From: Capronia americana
Lineage: Eukaryota; Ascomycota; Eurotiomycetes; Chaetothyriales; Herpotrichiellaceae
DNA length: 64,000 bases
Reading direction: 5' to 3'
Assembly (NCBI GenBank): GCA_016110215.1
Contig: JADWQD010000012.1
Span: 992,001 to 1,056,000 of the forward strand
Shown one piece after another: positions 1 to 11,000 of this stretch. How positions within the stretch are numbered: the stretch's first letter is position 1; every line of letters begins with the position of its first letter. The translations under genes were made by a program, and so were the position numbers. The notes beneath the pieces are model-generated. The model searched no databases. It was not told where the DNA came from and worked only from the letters and a program-made list of their open reading frames with translations.

Positions 1-458
1 TGTATCGGCAAGGGGGGTTGTTGCCGTTGAACCTCCTCCACCACCCCTCGTCATACACCATCTACGTACTGTGTGCATTACTGTCTACGGTTCAATCATT
101 GAATTCCTACAGCCGATCCAACTGAGAGCCTACGAGTCCTACAGCCGGCCGGTCGGATCCAGCTGAATGCGTCTGGAACCAAAAGCTTCCATCTGGGCAT
201 CAATCATTAGCCTGCTTGCTTACCTTGAGTACGCCTCGTAGGTTCAAAGAATAAGAAGTCCTGAACTTCACCCGCTACAAGACCGACGTCCATCACATCA
301 CACCACATCGCATCCCAGCACCAGCACCAGCACTAGCAGCAATACCAACACCAGGATCGTCTTTGGTGGCACCTATACCCATACCCATTCCCATACCTAT
401 ACCTATTTCTATATCTATATCTATATTCATCTCAAAGACACCGTCCTCACACCTCAAA
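1..458. other. Intergenic/5' region of the gentisate dioxygenase-like gene
   Basis: No gene was recognised. The last 90 bases before the start codon at 459 hold a degenerate pyrimidine-rich microsatellite (CCCATA/CCTATA/TCTATA units, about 368-430), probably 5' untranslated leader. Short antisense reading frames across it are low-complexity products of the repeat. Confidence 0.5.
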
Positions 459-1675
459 ATGGGCTCCCTAGGCAACGTGGCCGAGCGGATCTCCGAGCTC
501 GTGACCCCCAAATGGGGCCAGAAAGCAGACGCCAACGAGGAACTAGTCGACAACGCCCTCAAGGTCAACACCAAGCCCCTATGGACGCAGATGGCCAGAC
601 TCAACCCCCCGGCTCCAGACCCCAAGTGCGTGCCCTTCATCTGGCGATACGACGAAGTCCGACCGACCCTGCTGCGCGCGGGCGAGGTGGTGTCCGAACA
701 GCAAGCCGAGCGAAGGGTGCTCATGCTGGTGAATCCCGCTAGAGGTATGTGGATGTATTATCATATCGATCGATCGATCCTCTTCTGGTCGTCAGCATCA
801 TGCTAACCACGATGATCAACCATACAGACGCCCCCTTCACGACCGACACGCTGTACGCGGGCCTCCAGCTCGTGATGCCCAACGAGACGGCGCGCGCGCA
901 CCGCCACACCGCCTTCGCCATGCGCTTCATCATCGAGGGCCAGGGCGGCTTCACGGCCGTGCACGGCAAGCGCATCACCATGCAGCGCGGCGACGTCATC
1001 CTCACGCCCACCTGGAACTGGCACGACCATGGCAAGGACGGCTCCGGCCCCATGATCTGGCTGGACGGCCTCGACCTGCCCAACTTCCAGCACTTCCCCG
1101 TGCATTTCGTCGAGCACTTTGCCCAGCCGCGCTACCCGGCCGACGACGCCGACTCGGCCTCCAGCCCCATCGTCTTCCCTTGGTCGACCATGCAGGCGAA
1201 ACTGGACGCTCAGCCCGGGGACTGGGCCACGGCGGACTATCTCAAGGCCGATGGACGGGAGGGTACGTTTTGAGCACACCACTTGTCACACCCAAAAATT
1301 CGACCAACTCATTCATTTCGTTTCGTTTCGTTCGTTCGTTCGCTAACATGTCAACGTATCACAGTTTCTCGCATCCTGGGCGGGTCTGCTGAACGCCTCA
1401 ACCCCGGCGCCACGTCGCCCGCGGTCCGCGAAACCGCTTCGTCGGTCTACCATGTCGTGCGCGGCGCCGGGCACAGCGTCATCAATGGCGAGCGCATCGC
1501 CTGGAAGCAGGGCGACACGTTCTGCATCCCCGCGTGGAACGAGTACCGGCACAGTGCTGCCGAGGGCTTGTCCGAGCCGGTCTATCTTTACAAGTTCCAT
1601 GACAAGCCCATGTTGAAGGCGTTGGGCTTTTATCGCGTCGAGGGCGTGGATGTCGAGACACTGGTGTCGGATTAG
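459..1675 (+). CDS. Gentisate 1,2-dioxygenase-like bicupin
   Basis: Predicted Fe(II) ring-cleavage dioxygenase, opening gentisate (2,5-dihydroxybenzoate) to maleylpyruvate in aromatic catabolism. Three exons (459-744, 828-1262, 1365-1675) give 343 residues. Both introns start GTATGT/GTACGT; the second has a CTAAC branch site. Two cupin domains are visible. The N-terminal one carries AHRHTAF (H120, H122) and WNWHDHGKDGSGPMIWLDG, which supply the expected metal-binding histidines. The C-terminal one carries a VRGAGHSVINGERIAWKQGD cupin strand. Length and the INPAR/LVNPAR-DAPxTTDTLYAGLQLVMP block fit the fungal gentisate dioxygenase family, though the family also includes 1-hydroxy-2-naphthoate and salicylate ring-cleaving enzymes, so the substrate is inferred. 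No other gentisate-pathway gene is adjacent. Intron 2 contains a TTTCG/TTCG microsatellite (about 1316-1342). Confidence 0.9.
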
Positions 1676-2169
1676 CTCGAGCTTATAAGTCCTTGTGTTT
1701 ATAATTGATGTTGATGTTGAAAAGGCTGAAACCGTGGAATTTGCACGGTCACAAAATCTCCATTTATAAGATGTAACGAAATTGGACGACTCGTCTGACA
1801 TCGCGTGATGGTGATAATGATCCATTCTTGCCGAACACTACACTTCGCCAAGTTGATATCACGCTCCGGCTCAATGACATACCACATACAGGCTACACAA
1901 TGGACAAAATGCTGTGGTTGAGAATACTCCTGTACTCATAACAGTGATACAACTCAGAATAAGCAATCCATGCTCCCAAGCAGCCAAGTCTGTGTCTTCG
2001 TGTGTTGCAAAACGCCACCAACGCCAATGCTAACTTATCAATCATGAATATTCCCGGGGTCATGGAAAAAGTCAACACCAGTTCAATTGCTTCGAAACCA
2101 TGCTGAGCTGCAAGAGCAATCCTTGTTGGGACATCTGTCGGACTTCGTGCACCCGGTAAGCCAATATCA
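1676..2169. other. Convergent intergenic region
   Basis: Lies between the 3' ends of the dioxygenase (plus) and SPT2 (minus) genes and so should hold both 3' untranslated regions. No supported gene or repeat was seen. Confidence 0.5.
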
Positions 2170-3228
2170 TCACTTTCTCCTCTTGTCTGCAAGCGCCATA
2201 AGCCTCTTCCGCTTCTCTTCTTTCTCACGCTTCAATTGGGTTTCCAATGCCAATTCTCGGGCATCTTCTTCCTTAGCGGCCTTCAACGCTCTCTGTTCCT
2301 CTGCGTCCAAGTCGTCCAGTCCAGCTTCCATGTCAGATGAGACGTCGGAGGCATAATCGTCTTCCTCATCCTCCCCGTAGCCACCCATGTCGTCTGAAAC
2401 GTCGTCTTCGTCAGTGCCAAGATATTCATCGTAACGCTTCTGCTTAGATGGCGGTTTAGCAGTACGGCCAGATGTGATACCCATCGTTCCCTTGTAAGAT
2501 GAAGACGGAGGAGCATGCAAGGGCGGGCGGGGGGCCTTTGGCACCCTCGGCTGATCCGTCCTCTTCGCGGGGCTAACGCTTCGAGACTTGACCTGTTGTT
2601 TCCCACCAGGTGCAGGCCTCATACCGCTGGATTTCTCCTTTGTCGCCTTAGACTTTTCTTCCTCTTGCCGTCGTCTCTCTGCCATCTTGGACACCCTTTC
2701 TCGATGTGTTGGCTGATGTTTGATCATACCAACTTGGCTTTGTTGGGATTTCTCCGTCTGCGCCTGTTTTGCCCTTGCCATCAACTCTGCATAGGAACCC
2801 TTTGCTGGGCCTTTGGGAGCTGGAGTGGTCGGTGTCGTCGGGGCAGAGCCAGCCTTAGCGGGGACACTGGCGGTAGCGTCGAGTCTGGGTCTAGGTGCGG
2901 ACGAATTCTTCTCAGTCTTCCCATTGGCCAGTTTCGGGGCGTTGAGTGGAGGGGCAGCCGGACGGTGAGCAACTCTGTTGGTCGTAGTGAGGGTCGGATT
3001 CGGTTTCATGAGCTTCTCTGGCTGTTTTGGTGAGCCATCTTCGGCCTTCCGCTTCACGCCGTTCAGTTGTGATGGAACAGCTGGTGGACCGAGCCGTGAG
3101 CCAGCCTTGCTGACATCTGAGACAGGCCGGACTCCATTTGCGTTCAACGGCGGTCGCGCTGGTGGTTTCGGTGGCGCTGGAGACCTGTCGCCGCCAATAG
3201 AATTGACAATGTCACTGAAAAGACTCAT
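2170..3228 (-). CDS. SPT2: SPT2 chromatin protein (histone chaperone)
   Basis: Single-exon gene of 352 residues. The start ATG at 3228 gives MSLFSDIVNSIGG; the frame stays open upstream but that segment is not conserved-looking. The body is low-complexity, rich in Pro, Lys and Ala. The C-terminal third has the SPT2 signature: KRYDEYLGTDEDD, an acidic run DEEDDYASDVSSDMEAGLDD, then the basic coiled segment EEQRALKAAKEEDARELALE and a Lys/Arg-rich end. SPT2 family proteins bind DNA and H3-H4 and restrain histone turnover during transcription in the nucleus. The gene is divergent from the ribosomal P2 gene, sharing about 550 bp. The assignment rests on the C-terminal block. Confidence 0.9.
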   Translation of the reverse strand: MSLFSDIVNSIGGDRSPAPPKPPARPPLNANGVRPVSDVSKAGSRLGPPAVPSQLNGVKRKAEDGSPKQPEKLMKPNPTLTTTNRVAHRPAAPPLNAPKLANGKTEKNSSAPRPRLDATASVPAKAGSAPTTPTTPAPKGPAKGSYAELMARAKQAQTEKSQQSQVGMIKHQPTHRERVSKMAERRRQEEEKSKATKEKSSGMRPAPGGKQQVKSRSVSPAKRTDQPRVPKAPRPPLHAPPSSSYKGTMGITSGRTAKPPSKQKRYDEYLGTDEDDVSDDMGGYGEDEEDDYASDVSSDMEAGLDDLDAEEQRALKAAKEEDARELALETQLKREKEEKRKRLMALADKRRK

Positions 3229-3778
3229 CTTGGATGCCGGAAAAGGTGAGTCAGAGGTCGTTGAAAGAGTCAAAGAAGAGTTGCGGCGATCGGCAATAGA
3301 TGCATGGCACTCATATTTGCGCGCAAACCATGAGTTCCATATAGGCTGAAGGCGTAATAGGCAGTGGTCGCACCAGGCAAGAGTGAAGGCGAAGGAAGAA
3401 AACGAACAAAGAGAAGAAGTTAAGGGCAAGGACAATGAAATAGCAAAGAAAGTCGCAGCCCCCCGCGGCCGTCATGACTTCGCCTGTGCCAAGACTCAAA
3501 TAGCGAAGCTAGTCTATATCCGGCGGAAGGCTTCGGCAAGCCTTCCCAAAGAATTTCCGCGGTTTTTCGCATCGCACAGTGCAACAATTCGAGCCAGGCA
3601 CGACCGATTTCCTGACTCACCCAACACTCCTAGAACTTGAAGTGCCAGTCTCCGCCCAACCCAGCGGTTAAATCGATTGTCTCTCTCGTTCGAAACGACC
3701 CAGTTCTCTGTAAGTCAGCCACAGCGCTTCCAGAGAACGTTCCGCAACTGACCATCGCGCAAAGCAACCCAATTCAAA
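3229..3778. promoter_or_regulatory. Divergent promoter region, SPT2 / ribosomal P2
   Basis: This stretch separates two divergent start codons and should contain both promoters. A purine-rich run on the plus strand (about 3380-3445) is a pyrimidine-rich leader for SPT2. No TATA box or named site was identified. Confidence 0.4.
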
Positions 3779-4182
3779 ATGAAGCACCTCGCTGCATACC
3801 TTCTCCTCGGCCTCGCCGGCAACAACGACCCTTCTGCCAAGGACATCAAGGAAGTTCTCTCCTCCGTTGGAATTGACGCCGACGATGAACGTCTCGACAA
3901 GCTCCTCGAAGAACTGAAGGGCAAGGATATCAACGAGGTATGGCATTTCCACTTGTTTAGAGAGGTATAGGGCATAGAACTGACATATTGCGATAGCTGA
4001 TCGCCGAGGGCTCAACAAAACTTGCGTCCGTCCCAACTGGTGGTGCTGGCGGTGGCGCCGCTGCCCCGGCTGCGGGTGCTGCGGCCGGCGGTGCTGCCCC
4101 GGCCGAGGAGGAGAAGCCTGCTGAAAAGGAAGAAGAGAAGGAGGAGTCCGACGAGGATATGGGCTTCGGTCTCTTCGACTAA
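3779..4182 (+). CDS. RPP2: 60S acidic ribosomal protein P2
   Basis: Two exons (3779-3937, 3997-4182) joined across a 59-bp phase-0 intron give 114 residues. The N-terminal dimerisation domain begins MKHLAAYLLLGLAGN and continues DIKEVLSSVGIDADDERLDK. An Ala/Gly hinge follows, then an acidic stretch and the invariant P-stalk tail EESDEDMGFGLFD. That tail recruits elongation factors and is the target of ribosome-inactivating proteins. P1/P2 dimers on uL10 form the 60S lateral stalk. The MKHLAAY start separates P2 from P1. The gene stands 570 bp upstream of a second ribosomal protein gene in the same direction. Confidence 0.97.
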
Positions 4183-4750
4183 GCGACATATCACGCACGG
4201 CATGCATCAGGACGGGCTGACTACGCCATCTCTACAGCCCAAGCGCAAAGGAACGTTTTGGGAAGAGCAACCGCAATATCGTATGCGAAGTCGCCAACAC
4301 TGGGCAACAGAGGTTGCGGCATTCATATGAGCCATGACTACAATGGTCCAAAGGCGACCTGTGACAATTAAGAGACCGGCCGTCAGATTGGCAGAGAGAC
4401 ATGGGATTCCCGCCCGCCGTGAGATAGGAAGAGCCATCCTTGAAGTCAATCAATCAGTCAACCCAAATCATCATGATGAAGTCGTGCCGCCTCTCTCTTG
4501 TAATTGATCGAGTAAACACTCCGCACGGAGTCCCTGTATTCACAACCGAGTCCCATCTCTTAATGTTCTCCGACTCTCAAAACGCACAAGGCTTGACAAG
4601 GCTGCAGTGGGGCGCCAAGACTCACCATCCGCACTTTCAGATTTTCCCACGATCCCAATCTGGCCAGCCGCACCTCACTTTATCCTTTGTCCCTCGTCCC
4701 TCTCCCTCAATCACACCAAACCGGCGCGTTCAGAATTCCCGACCGCAATC
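4183..4750. other. Intergenic region between P2 and S15 genes
   Basis: Holds the 3' untranslated region of P2 and the promoter of S15. Pyrimidine-rich tracts close to the S15 start (about 4675-4740, repeated TCCCTC/CTCCC) fit ribosomal-protein promoters or leaders. Nothing else is supported. Confidence 0.4.
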
Positions 4751-5373
4751 ATGGCTGACGCCGACTACGTACGCTCCCCCCTTGCTCAGTAAACCGTCGT
4801 TGTGGACCACGATCACTGACCAGTCTTGAATGCACAGAACGCCGAAGAGGCCGCCGAGCTCAAGAAGAAGAGAACCTTCCGCAAATTCTCCTACCGAGGC
4901 GTTGATCTCGATCGGTGCGTGCGTCCTTATTGAAAAAAAGCCCAAGTCAATGGCACAAAGGGGAGCATAATAGCTAACCCTCTGCCTTTCTTGCCCCTGC
5001 CTGTAGCCTGCTCGACATCCCCTCCAACGAACTGCTCAACATCCTCCATGCGCGCGCCCGTCGCCGATTCAACCGCGGTCTCAAGCGCCGTCCCATGGGC
5101 TTGATCAAGAAACTGCGCAAGGCCAAGCAGAATGCAAAGCCGAACGAGAAGCCCGACCTCGTCAAGACGCACCTGCGAGACATGATCATCGTGCCCGAGA
5201 TGATCGGGAGCGTCATTGGCATCTACTCGGGCAAGGAATTCAACCAGGTGGAAATCAAGCCGGAGATGGTGGGTCATTACTTGGGAGAGTTCTCCATCTC
5301 GTACAAGCCTGTCAAGCACGGTCGTCCGGGTATTGGTGCTACACACTCTTCGAGGTTTATCCCCTTGAAGTAG
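4751..5373 (+). CDS. RPS15: 40S ribosomal protein S15 (uS19)
   Basis: Three exons (4751-4768, 4838-4914, 5007-5373) give 153 residues. The first exon encodes only six residues (MADADY), typical of fungal ribosomal protein genes with an early intron. The eukaryotic uS19 core is plain: KKRTFRKFSYRGVDLDRLLD, RRRFNRGLKRRPM, then VKTHLRDMIIVPEMIGS, GIYSGKEFNQVEIKPEM and the tail GRPGIGATHSSRFIPLK. uS19 sits in the small-subunit head near the decoding site. The introns (69 and 92 bp) have good donor sequences, and the second has a CTAAC branch site. Confidence 0.97.
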
Positions 5374-5837
5374 ATGGTGTTGGGGATGCTGAAGACGTGT
5401 GTATGTGGAGAGATTTGCATGGTAGCGTGCGAGATTGGGGCACATGTTCCTTGCCTGCATGGAAGCATGGAAGACGTGTTGCTGAAAAACCAAATATCGG
5501 TAATGCAGCGCATCTAGCATGTTGCATGCAGACATCCAAATCAGAGGCTGTAAATGAACACCAGACTCTGACACCGCAGCATGGAAAATTATGCCTTGAA
5601 CCCAATACAGAGGTGCTCCTTTCAATGCTGTTGCATTTGACTATTATACTTATGCTTTTGTGAGCCCCCAACGCCTCGCTATGTCGCTGCAAGAAGATAA
5701 AGTGTGGTAGTGATAGTACAGTCTGCCAGAAGCGGCTCATCTCTCGTTCCCCCATCACCTCGTCATTAGGTCAACGAAGGGGTGTGGCGCCTTGAACACG
5801 TAGGACTGCACCCAAATCGCGAGCAGCCCATCCGTCC
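5374..5837. other. Convergent intergenic region
   Basis: Between the 3' ends of S15 (plus) and the membrane-anchored repeat protein (minus). No gene or repeat was recognised. Confidence 0.5.
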
Positions 5838-7403
5838 CTATGCGCTTGGGTCCTCGCGTGCAAGGCTCCTCATGTCTGGCGATGGGTTTGCGAGTTCTGC
5901 AGGGCGACCTACCGCCTCATTCGTGCCTTGTATCTCTGGGTCATGTTCAATCAAATGCTCCATCTCGCGGTGTCTGCTCTGAGCACGATTCGACTCTTCT
6001 GCTTCCTCAAGCGCCACTGCTTCTTCCAATGCACGCAGCTCGCTCGCGACCTCAGCCTCAGCCACCGGGTCAAGAACCTCTGCTGCTTCATAAACAGTGC
6101 AACCGTCAGGAACTTCATCGCCTTGTGCAGATTCGAGTCTGTTCTCAGAGAGTCCCAATAAACCATTCAACTCGCCTTCCACGTCACTGACTCCGTTCAT
6201 GGGTTGTAGGATCTGGCTGTCCTCCCTCTGAAGGATGTTTTCTCTCCTCAGAGGGGTTCCCCGTTCAGCAACGACGATGGCCTCGCGATGCCGTCTCCTC
6301 AGGTGTTCTTCTTCTTGACTCCTTTCCGCAGAGCGCAGCCGTGCACCAGCTCTCGTTGTAGGCCGTCCCATCGGTTCATCCCAAAGCGTGATATTATCCG
6401 GCATCAGCATCCCGGCTGTATCCTCGCCATTGACCATTCTCACATCGAGGTCATCATCTTCATCGGAACCATCCTCGGCATATCCCCAGTTCCACGAATC
6501 TCGCGTCCCACGACCGATGTTAACGTTCTCTCGGACACTGCTCGCACTTAGGCCGACCTGTCTCATCTGCTTTCTGCCCATGGGGTATTGCATGACTATG
6601 ATTATGACATCCGCCATCAACGGGTCGTCATTCATCCAGGCTATGCGATCAAACAGGAGAGCAACATCTGAGCGCCTGTAGTTAAAACAGGAGTTTTCCG
6701 GTTGAGCACAAGGGAAGGGGTAGTTCGCAAGCCATTTCGTGACAAGACCTGTGCGTAGGGCAGCGTCCATGGCGGAGGTGTACTTGAAGCCACGACGAGG
6801 ATGGCTGCATAGCATGTTTGTAAGAAGGGAGATCAACGTGAGTTCTTGCGACGGGCGATATTCGGGTCGGATTGGTGATGGCGGCAGTCTCTTTACGTCT
6901 CCCGCTTCATCTGGAGCCTTAGAGTTCGGATTGGAGGCGCGTTGTGAATGCTGAGGCAGAACGTTGATCAGAGCCGCGACGACAGCAGCGACCGATTTTG
7001 CATCTCTGAATTGGTCGCAGATAGTCGGGCTGAACGAACTGTTGTTGAGAATCAAGCGCAGCGCATTGATGGCATCCTGCCGGCGCTCGTAATTCCTGCT
7101 CGCCAGATCGCGCAGTAACAGATCTCTTGCGCGGGATCTGGCCGTGCGACTGGCGACAATTTTGATAGCTGAGTTCCGCAGATCGTAGCTGTATCCATCT
7201 GCCAGCGTCCGAAGCGTTTCAATATTCAGCGCGTTTTCGGAGTCCTTCTGCAGACTCTTCCGTGGCGGCGGTGGTGGTTCTGGCGCTGGCGCTTTCGCTG
7301 CATCTCTAACTTGTCTGAGCAGAGCAGGCACCGCTACGTATGCTGTGCCAAAGCCTAGGACGATCAAAGTCACCACGAAGCGATTGGAAGTGAAAAATGA
7401 CAT
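5838..7403 (-). CDS. Membrane-anchored protein with armadillo-like helices, unknown function
   Basis: Single-exon gene of 521 residues. I chose the ATG at 7403 because it begins MSFFTSNRFVVTLIVLGFG, a clear N-terminal transmembrane anchor (about residues 8-28), followed by a Pro-rich linker. An upstream in-frame ATG at 7496 would add 31 residues. Residues about 60-270 are helical with repeat-like hydrophobic spacing (RTLADGYSYDLRNSAIKIV, ARDLLLRDLASRNYERRQDA), suggesting an armadillo-like fold. The C-terminal 250 residues are acidic and charged, with Glu/Arg-rich helices. The type-II anchor and helical-repeat body would suit a cytosol-facing adaptor on an organelle membrane. I do not recognise a named family, and function is not inferred. 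Confidence 0.8.
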   Translation of the reverse strand: MSFFTSNRFVVTLIVLGFGTAYVAVPALLRQVRDAAKAPAPEPPPPPRKSLQKDSENALNIETLRTLADGYSYDLRNSAIKIVASRTARSRARDLLLRDLASRNYERRQDAINALRLILNNSSFSPTICDQFRDAKSVAAVVAALINVLPQHSQRASNPNSKAPDEAGDVKRLPPSPIRPEYRPSQELTLISLLTNMLCSHPRRGFKYTSAMDAALRTGLVTKWLANYPFPCAQPENSCFNYRRSDVALLFDRIAWMNDDPLMADVIIIVMQYPMGRKQMRQVGLSASSVRENVNIGRGTRDSWNWGYAEDGSDEDDDLDVRMVNGEDTAGMLMPDNITLWDEPMGRPTTRAGARLRSAERSQEEEHLRRRHREAIVVAERGTPLRRENILQREDSQILQPMNGVSDVEGELNGLLGLSENRLESAQGDEVPDGCTVYEAAEVLDPVAEAEVASELRALEEAVALEEAEESNRAQSRHREMEHLIEHDPEIQGTNEAVGRPAELANPSPDMRSLAREDPSA

Positions 7404-8064
7404 CTTTGGTGGCCCATGTAGGGCTATGAGTGGGAGAAAGAGGAGGAACAACATGTGCTGATGCAGGGCGAGGCTGAAGTGTCGTCCACGTGGCACCCGG
7501 AATTATGCTCAGCCACCCAGTTCGATGAAAGACAAAGCAATTGTTTGCGATACGATATTTGTATTTCAAGAAAATGAGGGGTACCTCTATTACTCGAGAA
7601 CGAAAAACCTAATTGCCATAAACGGTTTGATCCTAGTGGGTGAGCGAAGGCAGTTCCGACCTGAGTATTAACTGAGGTATTTGGCCGGGCCCTTCCTGAC
7701 CGTCCCTGGGGCGTCCCTCTGCGGCAGACTGAGATACACAGGGGCCCCTTCGCGGTCGCTTAAACTTGCCTCCCAGCCAGGCAATAAGTTGTGTCTTGCG
7801 TTGCAGGCGACCTCCAGCAAACCGACAAGTCCTTCACTCTGGCTGGTTATATTTTCATCGCTTCTGTCTGCCTCGTGAGTCTGGGCAGCGAGCGCCACCA
7901 AAGAGTCGAGACTCCCGCGGATCTCTGGAGTCTGTTCCAATGTGGATGATTTGTGAACGCCACCTTTCTCGGCAAGTCCGCCTTTCCGCAATACCGGTTA
8001 CCACCTCTCATCCAAGTACTTGTGTGCAATATACATCGTATCTATTGATAATGTATCCTAATAA
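7404..8064. other. Intergenic region
   Basis: Promoter side of the membrane-anchored repeat protein and 3' side of the NACHT gene. A 107-residue reading frame at 7668-7991 (minus) has no recognisable features and is not called. Confidence 0.45.
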
Positions 8065-11000
8065 TCATGCGCAGGACAAGAAGGCTTTCCTAGTCCAATT
8101 GAGTCCGCTCCGCACGACAATGTTGAACCGGCGGTCCGCGTCGATAAAGCATCCTCGAAGCTGCGCATACGTTCGGCTCTCTTCTGCCAATCTGGCCTCT
8201 TCACCGTCTACAGCTTGATTCCAAGCCCTCCATCCCGTCTTCCCATCAATTTTCCACTCCATCACCGAGGGTGAGTACCCGTTACTGGCTCCTTCTTCTT
8301 CATTCGCTTGGCAGAGGCTGTCCAGAGCTAGGACAAAAATGTCCTTCTTGTCCGAGTTCGAGGAGCGACATAAGATTCGAGGGTTGCGGCAAGGTGTCGA
8401 ATTTGGGAAGTAAATGGGATTAGCGAGGGTTTTGATTTGCGTCGCTTCCTTCTCAAGCTCGTCAGGCTTGGTGAGCTGGAGTCTCACCACCTTGGGGTTG
8501 CAAGATAGCAAGGGAAGGCACAGGAAGAGTGATTCAGTGTCCCAGTATGACAGGACGTAAGGAGCCCTGAGCTTGTCAGTCGAGGCCCCGAATTTGTACG
8601 TCAAACGCTGGATGAGGTTATGCGTGCGTATCGACGTATTCTCATCAAAGTCTTCGACTCGAAAGGTCGATAGGAAAACGTCACACGTCGACTCAATATT
8701 TCCACTGCCGGCAATCATGACTAGGAGATAGAACAGATATTGACCGCATGAAGAGAAGCACAATTCTACAAACAGACATCAGTGGACCCATGCCGCCAAC
8801 TCTCGAATTGGAGGAACTCACCTCGACAACTGACAGATCCCGATACACTCGTTCTCACAGATTCTGGTTCTTCGATCGCTTGGTTGGAGATTTTGCCATT
8901 TGCCATGTCTAAAATCTCAAGTTTACCAGGGCCCCGAGAAAATGCAGCGATTCGACGGGTGGGGTGGAAAGCACAAAATATTTGCATTCGGTTGCTCGAC
9001 TTCTCGGTCCATGGGATCCATTGAGGCTTCCCACCTTCGGAACAGATGACTAGACAGTCAGATGCTAAATGCTCAAATTCTTTCTCAGTGCTAGAATTGC
9101 CGTCTTTGTCGTTGGCGTCATCTTCGGAATCATCATCGGACTCGCTCCACGTATCCGACTCTGAGGCCGAGTCCGAGCCCGAAGCTGAACCATAGCCCGA
9201 GTCTGCCTCTTGCTTCCGCATCTCCTCAAAACGCGGCCTTGTGAAATGGAATGCCATTGCTGAGCCATGATCTGTTGCATAATTTGACTCTGTGACAAGA
9301 TTCCAGGACCACTCCTGATCCTTTCGCTTGACTGGTATGTGGCATGATTTTGGTGCAGGGAAGGCATCCTTACTATCATGGCGAAGTTCCACCTCAAGGT
9401 CGCGCAAAGAGATTGAGGAAATTACAGGAGAAGAATTTTGATACCTTTTGCCAAATCGAATAAGTCGTTTCGTCATAGCCGAGTTCCCGAGCGTTTGCGT
9501 CGTCTGCGTTTTAGGTGGTTCATTGGCAGCTATTGGGCCTTCTTGCCAGGTTGTTGTGTTTCCCTCAACGTATGTTAATTGAGCAATGAGCTTCGGCTTC
9601 TCGAATGTGACGCCTGCTAAAACCACAGACGACGCCTTCGCAGGGGCACTGATTGTGGAGATCCTGGTGGTTTTCGACATGAATGAAGCGATGCCTGGGA
9701 GGAGGCGTCTTCCGACCTGGTCCAGCTGGCAACTACCAGCGGCATCTGAGTGTAAAACGAGAACTTCGTGCCATTCCCTGATAAAGCCATAGAATGCTTG
9801 GGAGATGTCGTGCCCGTCTGGTTTGTAGAATTCCAGCCAGTCAGGCAAAGACACCATGATCTCGGCATCCTTACTCAACTCACCCCTTTCTAATCCCAAC
9901 GAAAATTCTCCGTCATCTGTCTGTGTATACCTGGCGAACAGATGGGGACGCACTTTGACTTGCACCATCAGACAGGTCCAGAAAGCTCGACTGTGGATGA
10001 AGGACTTCACTTCGGAGAAGATCTCTTCGGAGTGATCAACCCTGTTAAGATGTTCAAACCAGAATGCTGCTGCATATTTTAAGAAAGCGTGCTCGTCACT
10101 ATCGGCCAGGACTGTCGAAATATCGACCTTCTGTTGGTAGCGCTTGAACTGTAGGTATTTTAAGCAATGTCGTCCAACTTCCAAATTTCCGCTTTTCTCG
10201 TCAATGAAGAAGCTATGCAAGTCAAGCCGATCCGAAGGTATTCCTAGCCTAGAGGGGTCTGCTTTGAAGAAGTCAAGAACAGACTTATGCACAAATTTGA
10301 TCATGCTGTCGTTCTCTTTTCTCGTTGGAGAATCTTCCAGACGAATAAGAGCTCCACCTACCGATTTGATGGTTTCGAGGGTTGGCACACGGCCTTGTTG
10401 GTGGTTGTCGTATTCTGCTCCGGGAACAATTGCCAGGGCATGGCCCAGCTCTTTGACAGTGAGCGGCTTTTCTGCGTACACCAAGAAGAGAAAGATTCTC
10501 CTGCAGAGTGAGGTTAGATATCTGGAAGAATGAATGTTTATCAGGGAGCTCATACCTTGCAAGATTGCGTTCGGGTTCTTTTTTTCGAGTCAAGCTCTCT
10601 AGACACCGCATATAGCAGCCTGTCAAGCCAGGTGGAAATTTTAACAATTCCTCGTGAATCTCATCGCTGCAGGTAACTCCATCTCCACAAATAATGTCAA
10701 ACATGAGCTTTGAGTAAAGAAAGTTCTCCTCTGACGCAGCTGTCCAATACCGGACACATTCAGCACAATCATTCATCGCTAGTTTGTCGCTGCCATGCGC
10801 GTCAAGAAACAGGGCGATATCGTCCATGATTTTGCCGCGTGGTGGAGTGAGTTCCGTTGCCTGTAACTTGTTCAGCATGATATTGCGAATGCTCGAGTCG
10901 TCTCTGCTCGTGAAGAACCATTTTGCAATGCCGTAAGTGTTTGACTGCGCCAGACCATTAAACATGGCGAGACCCCTTCCAATGTCGTTACACTCATCCA

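Noticed and set aside
7668..7991. 107-residue reading frame downstream of the NACHT gene
   Set aside because: No domain and no splice link to the NACHT gene, which ends cleanly at 8065.
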